Below are positions 14,119-24,157 of a stretch of DNA of 29,183 bases, piece after piece. Source of the DNA: DATKEU01 sp036493295. Its GTDB lineage: Bacteria > Myxococcota_A > Polyangia > Fen-1088. The position numbers and the translations under genes are program-made. The stretch spans positions 1-29,183 of the forward strand of contig DASXQB010000115.1 in NCBI GenBank assembly GCA_036493295.1, given 5' to 3'. How positions within the stretch are numbered: the first letter of the stretch is position 1; each line of letters starts with the position of its first letter. The notes beneath the pieces were generated by a model. It saw nothing but the letters and a program-made list of their open reading frames with translations. It had not been told where the DNA came from and ran no database searches.

Positions 14119-14520
14119 TTGACGCGACCGACCATTCTGATCGTCGACGACGACGAGGGCTTTCGAGACGCCCTGGCCGAGATCTTCAAAGACGAAGGCT
14201 ATGAAGTGGCCATGTCCAGCAATGGACGCCAGGCCATCGAGCTGTTGTTGGGCGGTCTGCGGCCACTGGCCATCTTGCTGGATGTGATGATGCCGGTGAT
14301 GAACGGAGCCGACTTTCGCGCCGCGCAGCTGCGGATGGCGGAGGTTCGAGCGATTCCGGTAGCGGTCCTGTCAGCATCGGGCATCAGCCGGAAGGAAATC
14401 ACCGCCAAGTTCGGCGCGGTCGAGTACATTCCAAAGCCGATGAGCGCCCAGACCGTGCTCACCTTCATCGAGCGCTGCCGCCCCCCGCGGACGGCCGGGC
14501 GCGACAAACAAGATCCCTGA
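14119..14520 (+). CDS. Single-domain response regulator (CheY-like receiver)
   Basis: A 133-residue stand-alone receiver: 'ILIVDDDEGFRDAL' with the aspartate cluster, phospho-acceptor D55 in 'AILLDVMMPVMNG', serine in 'VLSASG' and K106 in 'YIPKPM'. No output domain follows, so it probably passes phosphate onward or acts by protein contact. The start is uncertain: TTG 14119 with GGGGAGG before it fits best, while a TTG at 14029 would add 30 residues without receiver features. It ends 30 bases before the hybrid kinase gene, in the same direction, so the two are likely co-transcribed. Confidence 0.9.
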   Translation: MTRPTILIVDDDEGFRDALAEIFKDEGYEVAMSSNGRQAIELLLGGLRPLAILLDVMMPVMNGADFRAAQLRMAEVRAIPVAVLSASGISRKEITAKFGAVEYIPKPMSAQTVLTFIERCRPPRTAGRDKQDP

Positions 14521-14550
14521 AACGTCGGGTGCGCGGTAGTCTCCGGCGCG

Positions 14551-16656
<2,106 letters not shown>

Positions 16657-16659
16657 CCC

Positions 16660-16950
16660 ATGCCCAGACACCCGCCAACCGAGTCGTCCGGATCGCCGGC
16701 GCCGCGTCCGCCGTTGCGGCAGCTGGCCCACGATCTGACGAACGCCCTGGGCGGGGCCCGCCTGCGCTGGACATTGCTAAGCACCACGGCCACCGGCCTG
16801 CCGGCTGCGGCCGCCGAAAATCTGGACGCCCTGGGGCGCCTTCTGGCCGAGGCTTGCCAGCTGACCGAGCGATTGCACGGGGCGCTGGCCGACGTGGTGG
16901 CCGCCGGTGCGGCGCCCGCGAAGGCGAGTCGCCGCCCGGCCCGGCCCTGA
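16660..16950 (+). CDS. Small stand-alone H-box protein (kinase dimerisation-like domain without ATPase)
   Basis: 96 residues. After a proline-rich tail (1-18) comes 'LRQLAHDLTNALGGARLRW', which resembles the H-box helix of histidine kinases of the HDLxN type, then a second amphipathic helix ('ENLDALGRLLAEACQLTERL'). Together they would form the two-helix hairpin of a kinase dimerisation/phosphotransfer domain. No ATP-binding domain follows; the chain ends in an Ala/Arg/Pro tail. AAGGAGGGAG directly before the ATG is the strongest ribosome site in the window and lies inside the end of the hybrid kinase gene, so the two are co-expressed. A phosphotransferase or kinase modulator role is inferred. 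Confidence 0.75.
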   Translation: MPRHPPTESSGSPAPRPPLRQLAHDLTNALGGARLRWTLLSTTATGLPAAAAENLDALGRLLAEACQLTERLHGALADVVAAGAAPAKASRRPARP

Positions 16951-16952
16951 CG

Positions 16953-19301
16953 TCAGTGCCAGACGTTGAATTCGTGAATCGACCACCAGTTGCCGGCGCT
17001 GCCGGTCTGCACGACGCGCACAAAGCGCGCTGAACGGGCGGTGAAGGTGATGGTCACCAGCTGGGCCGTGCCCGCGCCGCTGGCGATGGCGCTGCCAAAG
17101 TTCACGCCGTCGTTCGAAACAAAGACCTGATAGCCGTGTGGAAAATCGCCGGTGCTGGTGCCGGCGTCCAACGTCAGCTGCGAGAATGTCTGCGCGGTTT
17201 GCATGTCGACCTGAAACTGCTGGCCATTCACCTGCGCAGTGCCGGTGCTAAAGCGCGTGGTGGCGTTGCCGTCCAGCGCGCGCGCCGGCACGTCGGTGGC
17301 CGAGCTGGGCGTGGCGCTGGCCACCCAACCGGTGCGCGGCAGTGCCACCAGCGGCGAGGCGGCGATGCCGAACACGTTCAGCTCGTGAATGGACCACCAG
17401 TTGCCGGCGCTGCCGGTCTGCACGATGCGCACGAAGCGCGCCGTCTGCCAGGCGAAGTCGATCGTCACCAGCTGCGTGGTGCCGTTGCCGCTGGCGATGA
17501 CGCCGCCAAAGTTCACGCCGTCGTTCGAGATTGACACTTGATAGCCGCGCGGGTAATCGCCAGTGCTGGTGGCGGCGTCCAAGGTGAGGCGGGTGAACGT
17601 CTGGGCCGCCTTCATGTCCAGGATGAAGGTCTGGCCGTTGGCCTGCGCCGCGCCGGTGGAGAAGCGCGTGGTGGTGTTGCCGTCCAGCGCGCGCGCCGGC
17701 ACGTCGGTGGCCGAGCTGGGCGTCGCAGTGGCCGTCCAGCCGGTGCGCGACAGCGCCGTTGTGTTCGGCGCGAAGGCGGTGAACTGGCTGCCGTTGTCGG
17801 CGATGTAAAGAACGCCGTTCGCCACCACCGGGCTTTGCCAGTGGATGGTGCCGATGCCGGTGTTGTTCCAAAGCTGCGCGCCGGTGGTGGGGCTGAGCGC
17901 GCGAATGTTGTTGTTGGTGGCGTTGTAAAGCACGTTGTCGGCGATCAGCACTGACCCGCCGGCCGGGCCCAACGTCCACTGCGTGGCCAGCGACGGATTG
18001 CCGTTGCCGTCGACCAGCAGCTTGAACGCCGCCAGGCCGCCGCTGGTGCTGGTGATGAAGACCCAGGTGGAGGCGTCTGCCGGATTCACCCACGTCGCCG
18101 CGCCGTTGGTGACGTCGCCGCCTTGGGGCAGGGTCATCGCGAACAGCTCGCCGCCGACGTGGCCGGCGCCGCCCTGGCCGCTGAGGTTGTCCAGGTTGAT
18201 GATGCGCAGCTGCTGGTCCTTGCCGCCTTGCACGGCGATGTGCGGGAACTTGGTCCCACTGCCCGGCAAGATGATCGGCGCCGTGCTGCCCAGATCCAGA
18301 TCTTGATCTTGCAGCGTCTGGAACACCGACGGCGTGTAGCTGTCCACCGGCCCGCCGTTGGCGCCGCTGCCGTCGGGGTTCAACGCCAGCACGCTGTCGC
18401 CCCAGAGGTGGCCGCCGGGGTTGAACGTGCCGTTGCCGGTGGTGCAGTAGATCTTTCCCGTATCCGAGCTGTAGACGACGCCCGAGCGGCCCCAGATCGC
18501 TGACTGCACACCCGGGCAGTCCGGCGAACCGCCGGTCACGAAGTGCACCGTCTGATCGCTGCATGAGGTGTTGAACACTTTCTGGGTGCCGGTGCCGAGG
18601 TTGATGGTGGTCAGATGGCCTTGATAGTCGCCGCCGTCGCCGTAGCCGCTGTACCCGACATAAAGAAAGTTGTTGCCGCCGGCTGTAACGATGGCCAGCG
18701 CGGTGGTGCCTTTCTCCAGCGACGGTTTCAGTGTGGCCACCTGCGGCCAGCCACCGGTGGTGGTCTCGGTGCCGCTGCCGACGGCGTACTTGTGCACCTT
18801 GCCGTCGAGGCCGTACGAGTAGACGAACGCGCGCGAAGGATCAATCGCCGGCGCCGACGTCGTGAAGTTCGAGCCGGTGTTCTGGTGCGACCAGATGGTC
18901 ACGCCCGAGTGCGCGTCGAGGGCCAGGATGTGTCCCGACTGGCTGGTGAGAAAAACCAGATCGCGCACGCCGCTGCTGGTGCTGACGGCGGTCAAGATCG
19001 CCACCGCGCCGTCGACCTTGGCCGGCAGCGTGACCTTGAAAAGCTGGGTCAGTCCGGGAACTGACGATGGGCTGAGGATGGTCTCGCTGGTGTTGTTGCC
19101 GGTCTTGCGAGCGTCGCCGAAGAACTGCAACCAATCATAAGGACCTGCGGTCAGCGCGCTTTGCGACGTGCCGATGTCGAAGGCGCCGCTGTTCCCATCC
19201 TGGTTGTCGTCGCCGCAGGTGGTGGCGCCCAGCGCCGCAACGATCGCCGCACAACCCGCCACTCTGATTCCCAAGCCACCAAACCGCTGTGAGCGTTTCA
19301 T
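16953..19301 (-). CDS. Secreted PQQ-like beta-propeller with two C-terminal discoidin (F5/8 type C) domains
   Basis: 782 residues. An N-terminal export signal (about 1-30) ends near 'GATTCGDDN', an imperfect lipobox. The propeller (about 45-500) has repeats such as 'GHILALDAHSGVTIWSHQN' and 'NIRALSPTTGAQLWNNTG', the PQQ-like blade signature. Two near-identical 137-residue discoidin/CBM32-like modules (about 508-645 and 646-782) follow, each with 'ATPSSATDVPARALDGN' and 'WWSIHE'. Such modules bind glycans, so the protein is probably anchored to cell-surface or extracellular polysaccharide. I see no evidence for a quinoprotein dehydrogenase active site. The start ATG 19301 precedes the basic signal. 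The stop lies two bases from the converging H-box gene, with both stops inside TGACGTCA. Confidence 0.9.
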   Translation of the reverse strand: MKRSQRFGGLGIRVAGCAAIVAALGATTCGDDNQDGNSGAFDIGTSQSALTAGPYDWLQFFGDARKTGNNTSETILSPSSVPGLTQLFKVTLPAKVDGAVAILTAVSTSSGVRDLVFLTSQSGHILALDAHSGVTIWSHQNTGSNFTTSAPAIDPSRAFVYSYGLDGKVHKYAVGSGTETTTGGWPQVATLKPSLEKGTTALAIVTAGGNNFLYVGYSGYGDGGDYQGHLTTINLGTGTQKVFNTSCSDQTVHFVTGGSPDCPGVQSAIWGRSGVVYSSDTGKIYCTTGNGTFNPGGHLWGDSVLALNPDGSGANGGPVDSYTPSVFQTLQDQDLDLGSTAPIILPGSGTKFPHIAVQGGKDQQLRIINLDNLSGQGGAGHVGGELFAMTLPQGGDVTNGAATWVNPADASTWVFITSTSGGLAAFKLLVDGNGNPSLATQWTLGPAGGSVLIADNVLYNATNNNIRALSPTTGAQLWNNTGIGTIHWQSPVVANGVLYIADNGSQFTAFAPNTTALSRTGWTATATPSSATDVPARALDGNTTTRFSTGAAQANGQTFILDMKAAQTFTRLTLDAATSTGDYPRGYQVSISNDGVNFGGVIASGNGTTQLVTIDFAWQTARFVRIVQTGSAGNWWSIHELNVFGIAASPLVALPRTGWVASATPSSATDVPARALDGNATTRFSTGTAQVNGQQFQVDMQTAQTFSQLTLDAGTSTGDFPHGYQVFVSNDGVNFGSAIASGAGTAQLVTITFTARSARFVRVVQTGSAGNWWSIHEFNVWH
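16956..17760 (-). repeat. Direct tandem duplication, 411-bp period, coding for the two discoidin domains
   Basis: Long near-identical DNA runs recur exactly 411 bases apart (137 codons): 16981 and 17392 (GACCACCAGTTGCCGGCGCT), 17281 and 17692 (CGCGCCGGCACGTCGGTGGC), and 17326 and 17737. The period keeps the frame. Differences cluster at a few codons, so this looks like a recent internal duplication or gene conversion. Confidence 0.9.
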
Positions 19302-19397
19302 GCTGGCCAGTAGATCGTTGCCTCGTCGCCGCGTCAAGTGACAATCGTGTCTGCCCACAGTTGCCTTCGTGGGACCCCGCGTTCAGACTGCGCGACC

Positions 19398-20321
19398 GTG
19401 CGTCGCCTCGCGTGCGTGAACATCGATCTGGACGGCTTGCTTCACTATGCGGCCATCCACGGATTGACGGCCCATGCATTGCCCGCCGGCGCGGCCGACG
19501 TCGTCGATCGCGTGGCCATCGATCGTTTCGTTGCCCTGTGCGACGGCGCCGGCGTGAAAGGCACGCTGTTCGCGATCGGCGACGATCTGCGCGCCCACGG
19601 GCGGGCCAGCTTGCGCGCGGCGGCGCGCGGCGGTCACGAGATCGGCAACCACACCCGCAGCCACGACTATACGCTGTCGCGCCGGACCGCCGACGAGATC
19701 GCCGCCGACGTCAGCGGCGGCGCCGACGACATCGAAGCGGCGTGCGGGGTGCGGCCGCGCGGCTTTCGCGCGCCCGGGTACACGTTCACGGCGGCGATGT
19801 ACGCGGCGCTGGTGGCGCAGGGATACGCGTATGGCTCGTCGGTGTTTCCGGCGGCGCCATATTACCTGGCCAAGGCCGCGGTGATGGGCGCGCTGGCCAT
19901 CAAGGGCACGCCGTCGCGTTCGGTGCTGGATCGGCCGCGCGTGCTGGCGGCGCCGGTGCTGCCGTATCGTCCTGATCCCGCTGAACCCTATCGCCGCGGG
20001 GACGGGATTGTTCCCGAGTTGCCGATCACCGTGGCGCCGTTCACCCGCTTTCCGTTCATCGGCACCTTCGTCACCACGCTGCCGGCGGTGATGGTGTCCG
20101 GGCTTTATCGCGCCGTCGCGCGGCGGCCGTTTCTGAATCTGGAATTGCACGGCATCGATCTGCTGGACGAAAGCGACGGCGGCGGTCCGGCGCTGGCCGC
20201 CGCGCAACGCGATCTGCGCGTGCCGGCGGCGGCCAAGCTGGCGCGCCTCACCGAACTTGTCGCGCGCATCAAGCAGGACTACGACGTGGTCACCCTGCTG
20301 GACGCGTCTGCGGACTTTTGA
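19398..20321 (+). CDS. NodB-type polysaccharide deacetylase
   Basis: A carbohydrate esterase 4 family enzyme that removes acetyl groups from N-acetylated sugars in cell-wall or exopolysaccharide. About 307 residues. Motif 1 is 'NIDLDG' with D10 and D12. Motif 2 is 'HEIGNHTRSHDY' with zinc ligands H85 and H89. Motif 3 is 'RPRGFRAPGY', and a late 'LELHGIDLLD' supplies the usual histidine. No clear signal peptide is seen, so it may act in the cytoplasm on a lipid-linked sugar. The start is ambiguous: GTG 19398 is chosen because the catalytic strand follows at once; GTG 19338 would add 20 residues. Divergent from the propeller gene; a terminator-like hairpin follows. Confidence 0.92.
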   Translation: MRRLACVNIDLDGLLHYAAIHGLTAHALPAGAADVVDRVAIDRFVALCDGAGVKGTLFAIGDDLRAHGRASLRAAARGGHEIGNHTRSHDYTLSRRTADEIAADVSGGADDIEAACGVRPRGFRAPGYTFTAAMYAALVAQGYAYGSSVFPAAPYYLAKAAVMGALAIKGTPSRSVLDRPRVLAAPVLPYRPDPAEPYRRGDGIVPELPITVAPFTRFPFIGTFVTTLPAVMVSGLYRAVARRPFLNLELHGIDLLDESDGGGPALAAAQRDLRVPAAAKLARLTELVARIKQDYDVVTLLDASADF

Positions 20322-20343
20322 AGTCGCCGGTGGCGGATTAAAG

Positions 20344-20381
20344 AAGCTGGGTCCCCGTCGGGTCCAGCTTGGCGCGTTTTT
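20344..20381 (+). terminator. Hairpin with downstream T run after the deacetylase gene
   Basis: AAGCTGG (20344-20350) pairs with CCAGCTT (20364-20370); inside, CCC and GGG can pair further. A run of five T (20377-20381) begins six bases after the stem. This is the most intrinsic-terminator-like structure in the window, although the T run is offset. Confidence 0.5.
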
Positions 20382-20487
20382 GTGCAACGGATCGGTCGCG
20401 CCGTTCCACAAACTGTTTGAGTGTTCGCGACGGGCCGTTAGCTAAATCGATTTACTCAGAGAAAAAGTCCAGAGCAAAGGAGCCTTC

Positions 20488-22665
20488 ATGGCGGCGGTAC
20501 GGGCAGCGGGCGTTTTGGCGGCCGAGGTATTCGTCGGTGGCTTGGCCTTGTTGGCCGGAGTCCTGGTGACCGGTTGTGGCGGTGAGAGCGGTCGTCCCGC
20601 CGAAGGCGGCGGCACCGGCAGCGGCGGCGCCACCGTTTCTCCCGGTTCGGGTGGCGCCGCCTCGCCGATGGGCATGATGGGTATTGGGGGCGCGATGGTT
20701 GCGACGCCCGGACCAGGCGCCGGCGGGCTGCCGCCGCTCGGTGGCGCGCCGGCCAGCGCGTGTGGCACCGACGCCACGGTGCCGCTGGCTGCCGGCGCCG
20801 CGCCGCCCGCGTACACCTCCGCCTGCTCCAGCTGTCACGGCGACAGCGCGGGCGGCAAACTTTATTACCCGAATCTGCGCGCGAACCTGACGCTGGATTA
20901 CGTTCGCTCGGTGGTTCGCGCCGGCAAGGTCAGCGACAAGACCACCATCACCACCGTCGAAGGCAAGACCATCCCGGCCCGCATGCCCGCCTTCAACCTG
21001 GCCCGCGTCAGCGAGCCCGAGCTGATGGCCATCTATCAATACCTCAGCACGCCGCTGGATCCGAACGCGCAGACGCCGCCGTATTGTCTGTCGCGCCCCG
21101 AAGCAACCTGGACGGACGCGCAGATCACCGAGGCGTATCAGCGCGGCTTGCAAGCCTGGCGCAGCGCCGGCACCGTCGACGGTAACGCCTGTGGTTTCTG
21201 CCACGGCCCCGACGGCATGGAGTTCGCCGCGCTGGGATTCACCGACAGTCAGCTTTATCGCCGCGCCTTCACCCACGTCGATCAAGCCACCGCCGACAGC
21301 GTGATCGACATGGTGCACGCCTTGCGCGCCCGCTTTCACCTCAGCGCGCCGTCCAATCCAGCCACCACGCGCGTCTTTCAACCGGGCGGCGAAGTCTTGC
21401 CAGGCGTCGACAACAACGCCCGCGATCAGGCCTTCGGCGCGTACATGAAAGACGCCTTGCACCTGACGCTGATGGGCCCGCCCATCAACAATGCCGCCGA
21501 CGCGCACAAAGCCTGGCAAGAGTTGGTGGGCATCAACTTGCGCCAGCTTCGCGTCGGCATTCCGTTCAATCACTACACCGAAGACATCTTCAACAACGCC
21601 GGCGCCACCCCCGCCTGCCCGGATCGCCACCAGTGCGACGACCACGGAACCATCGCTGACTGGATCAGCGATGTGCCGGTGCTGACCGCGGCGACGGCGG
21701 CGGCGGTGTTCGCTGTGCAGGACACGTACCTGGCCGATCCGTCGCTGGCGAACGTCAAAGCGATCGTCGCCGCTTGCCCGCGCGACGATGCGATGTGGTT
21801 CAAGAACAAGTTTCGCTCGGTGCAGATCGCCAACTGGTTGTTCCGCCAGCAGGCGGGCGGCATGCCGATGCTGGACGCGTTGCCGCCGGCGCCGTTCCCG
21901 GTGGAAAACAGCCAGCTATACAACTCGATCTGGATGGTGGGCGCCAACCTGCGCGACTTCATCCACAACGTCGGCGCCACACTGCCCACGGGCGGCGGCA
22001 AATTTTCAGTCCCGCCCGAGACGCTGAAGGGTCTGACCCGCAACGACGCGTCCGAACAACTGCAGCGCTTGATCGTGCCGTGGTTCTGGTTGGGCTTCAC
22101 ATTCGATCCCAGTACGATGAACGTACAAGCCGACTATGTGGCCGAAGGCGACGAATACTTCACGCAAGAGACGTTTCTGGACAACGGGTCGTATCCCATC
22201 CACGGCGCCTTCATCGTCAGCAAGCGCAGCGTCGAGGTGATGGCCTATCCGGCGCTGCCGCGCTCGCCCAACGTGTTTCCCTTTCAGCATCCGGATCTGG
22301 GGCGTTTCCCCGTCACGCCGCTGACCATGCGGGCTGGATACTTTCCCGAACTGACCAACTTTGCCGAAGAAAAGAACTTCAACACCATCAATCCTTACCA
22401 GATCAAATACATGCCGGCCGATCCGACGCACAAAGCGCTGTATCAGACGTACACGGCAAACATGTATCGTATGTTCTTGTGGACGCTGGTCGACGAGCTG
22501 ACGCAGACGCCGTCAATCTGGAACCCCACCATCCTGAACGGCAAGATCGACAAGATGGAGATCTTCCTGACCTTGCCCGACGTGCAGGCGCAAAACGGCG
22601 CGCAAGACACGGCGCTGCTTGTGGAGGCGCGCGCCCTGGTCAGCAAAGCGGCGGTGAACCAGTAA
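20488..22665 (+). CDS. Large diheme c-type cytochrome lipoprotein
   Basis: 725 residues. A lipoprotein signal ends at the lipobox VTGC with C30. A 60-residue Gly/Ser/Ala/Met-rich linker follows. Two heme-binding CxxCH motifs are present: C113-x2-C116-H117, with 'ARMPAFNLA' as a likely distal methionine, and C235-x2-C238-H239. The remaining ~480 residues (about 245-725) match no domain I know and include 'FDPSTMNVQADYVAEGDEYF'. It should sit on the outer or inner membrane facing the periplasm or surface and move electrons. Ribosome site AAAGGAG lies seven bases before ATG 20488. The next lipoprotein gene begins 17 bases after its stop, so they probably form one transcript. No partner oxidase or dehydrogenase is nearby. 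Confidence 0.88.
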   Translation: MAAVRAAGVLAAEVFVGGLALLAGVLVTGCGGESGRPAEGGGTGSGGATVSPGSGGAASPMGMMGIGGAMVATPGPGAGGLPPLGGAPASACGTDATVPLAAGAAPPAYTSACSSCHGDSAGGKLYYPNLRANLTLDYVRSVVRAGKVSDKTTITTVEGKTIPARMPAFNLARVSEPELMAIYQYLSTPLDPNAQTPPYCLSRPEATWTDAQITEAYQRGLQAWRSAGTVDGNACGFCHGPDGMEFAALGFTDSQLYRRAFTHVDQATADSVIDMVHALRARFHLSAPSNPATTRVFQPGGEVLPGVDNNARDQAFGAYMKDALHLTLMGPPINNAADAHKAWQELVGINLRQLRVGIPFNHYTEDIFNNAGATPACPDRHQCDDHGTIADWISDVPVLTAATAAAVFAVQDTYLADPSLANVKAIVAACPRDDAMWFKNKFRSVQIANWLFRQQAGGMPMLDALPPAPFPVENSQLYNSIWMVGANLRDFIHNVGATLPTGGGKFSVPPETLKGLTRNDASEQLQRLIVPWFWLGFTFDPSTMNVQADYVAEGDEYFTQETFLDNGSYPIHGAFIVSKRSVEVMAYPALPRSPNVFPFQHPDLGRFPVTPLTMRAGYFPELTNFAEEKNFNTINPYQIKYMPADPTHKALYQTYTANMYRMFLWTLVDELTQTPSIWNPTILNGKIDKMEIFLTLPDVQAQNGAQDTALLVEARALVSKAAVNQ

Positions 22666-22682
22666 GCAGCGGCGTGGGGCTT

Positions 22683-23738
22683 GTGCGGAAGGTGAAAGAT
22701 CGGCGTTGCTGCCTGGCGCTGGCGTGGGGGCTGGCGTTGGTCTTGGGCGCGTGCGGCGGCGCCGGCGCGCCGGCGGTGCCAGGCACGGGCGGCAGCGGTG
22801 CCGGTGGCGTCAGTAGTGGCGGCGCGCCCGGCAGCGGTGGGGCGCTGGGGACCGGCGGTGGGGCCGGTGGCAGCAATCAGAATGGCGGCGACGCGGGGAC
22901 CGATGTGCGGGTTGCCGACAGTGGCGGTGATTTTCCCGTCGCCGGTTGTGCGGCGGGCGCGGTGTGGTGCGACGACTTTGAATCGTATCCGTTGATGAAC
23001 GGGCAGACCACCACGCTGGATCCGAGCTGGGTGATCTACAAATTTCACGGCAGCCCGCGCGTCGACACCACCAAACCCTACGGCGGAAAACAGGGCGCCC
23101 ACGTCGACACCGAGGCCGGCGATCTGCGCTACGCTGGCTTTGTCCACCAGACCGCCGACGACGTGGCGGCGCTGCCGTTCGATCACTACGGGCGCGTGAT
23201 GGTCTGGTTGAAGGCGCTTCCGGTGAAGTCGGATTGGAACATCATTCACGTCAGCGGCCTGCTGCCGGGATCGACGACGAAGATCGCGCAGTTCAGTTTC
23301 GGTGGCGTGGGCAACGTGCTCGCGGTCAGCTATTTGCAGCGGACGCGCGTGCTGACGTCGACGGGCGCCGTCGCCTTGCGCGGGGGCGGCCGCGAGAACA
23401 GCGATCCGCCGCCCGAGCTGCAGTGTGCAACCGCCGCCACCGCCGAGACGCTGGTGCCGACCGCCTGGGTCTGCGTGGAATGGCACGTCGACGGCGCCAG
23501 CAGCCACCTCCAACTGTGGCTGGACGGCCGCCCGCAGACCGAGGTCGAGGTGATGGGCAAAGGCGCCGCGTGCAGCATCGGGGCCGCGCCCGCCGTCTGG
23601 CAGGCCCCGACGCTGTTCAACAAGCTGGTGCTGGACTGGGAGGCGTACCAGAAAGACGCCCCTCAACAAGACGCCTGGTTCGACAACTTCGCCGTCGGCA
23701 CCCAGCGCCTGGGCTGCCCGACCGCGAGCGGGATGTAA
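22683..23738 (+). CDS. Lipoprotein with Gly/Ser-rich linker and probable concanavalin A-like domain
   Basis: 351 residues. Signal peptide with lipobox LGAC (cysteine about residue 24), then about 60 residues of Gly/Ala/Ser linker and 'DAGTDVRVADSGGD'. The main domain (about 95-345) starts 'GAVWCDDFESYPLMNG' and contains 'GRVMVWLKALPVKSDWN', 'WVCVEWHVDGASSHLQLW' and 'LDGRPQ', typical of jelly-roll lectin-like folds. It is built on the same plan as the lipoprotein at 12399-13256 but is only distantly similar. The start is one of several in-frame GTGs; 22683 gives a normal basic signal peptide. The open frame extends far upstream as a shadow of the cytochrome. Glycan binding is inferred, and no catalytic residues are assigned. 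Confidence 0.82.
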   Translation: MRKVKDRRCCLALAWGLALVLGACGGAGAPAVPGTGGSGAGGVSSGGAPGSGGALGTGGGAGGSNQNGGDAGTDVRVADSGGDFPVAGCAAGAVWCDDFESYPLMNGQTTTLDPSWVIYKFHGSPRVDTTKPYGGKQGAHVDTEAGDLRYAGFVHQTADDVAALPFDHYGRVMVWLKALPVKSDWNIIHVSGLLPGSTTKIAQFSFGGVGNVLAVSYLQRTRVLTSTGAVALRGGGRENSDPPPELQCATAATAETLVPTAWVCVEWHVDGASSHLQLWLDGRPQTEVEVMGKGAACSIGAAPAVWQAPTLFNKLVLDWEAYQKDAPQQDAWFDNFAVGTQRLGCPTASGM

Positions 23739-23766
23739 GCGCCACCGTCGATCATACTAACGGGCG

Positions 23767-24153
23767 GTGCCGATTCACACGAAACGCTGGAACGATCCGG
23801 CCGAGCCCGCCGACGGGTTTCGCCTGCTGATCTGCCGCATCCGCCCGCGCGGCGTGGCGAAGGCGAAAGAGACCTGGACCGATTGGTGGGCGGATCTGGG
23901 GCCCAGCCGTGGCTTGCTGGACGACTATCACGGCAAGCATGGCGCGGCGATCACCTGGGACGCGTACAAGACGCGTTACCTGGACGAGATGCGCGGAGCG
24001 ACGCAGGTGTGGCGCATCCGCGATCTGCAGCGGCGGTCGGCGGCCGGCGAGGCGATCACCTTGCTGTGTTCGTCGGCGTGCACCGATCCGCAGCGCTGCC
24101 ACCGGACGTTGCTGGCCGGGTTGATCGGCCGGCGCGCGCCGGCGGGGAAGTGA
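23767..24153 (+). CDS. DUF488 family protein (YeaO-like)
   Basis: 128 residues. The family pattern is clear: 'GFRLLICRIRPRGVAKAKE' near the start, 'WWADLGPSRGLL' in the middle, and a C-terminal 'ITLLCSSACTDPQRCHRTLL' with the conserved cysteines and CHR. Members are small cytoplasmic proteins of unknown function. The start is GTG 23767, as no ATG is available before the conserved core. It lies 28 bases after the lipoprotein gene and ends five bases from the converging tolC-like gene. Confidence 0.88.
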   Translation: MPIHTKRWNDPAEPADGFRLLICRIRPRGVAKAKETWTDWWADLGPSRGLLDDYHGKHGAAITWDAYKTRYLDEMRGATQVWRIRDLQRRSAAGEAITLLCSSACTDPQRCHRTLLAGLIGRRAPAGK

Positions 24154-24157
24154 ACGG

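Noticed and set aside
17248..18564. 438-residue minus-strand frame inside the propeller gene
   Set aside because: Arg/Gln/His-rich shadow frame of the discoidin and propeller repeats; no start context or domain.
16953..19301. Quinoprotein alcohol dehydrogenase
   Set aside because: Blade repeats are PQQ-like, but I see no vicinal cysteine pair or calcium-aspartate site, and the discoidin tail points to a binding protein.
21774..22682. N-terminal extension of the second lipoprotein gene
   Set aside because: This lies inside the cytochrome gene in another frame; the lipoprotein signal peptide begins near 22683.
22780..22880. GGC-rich short repeats resembling a repeat array
   Set aside because: These are codons of a Gly/Ala/Ser lipoprotein linker, irregular in unit, with no CRISPR-like spacers.
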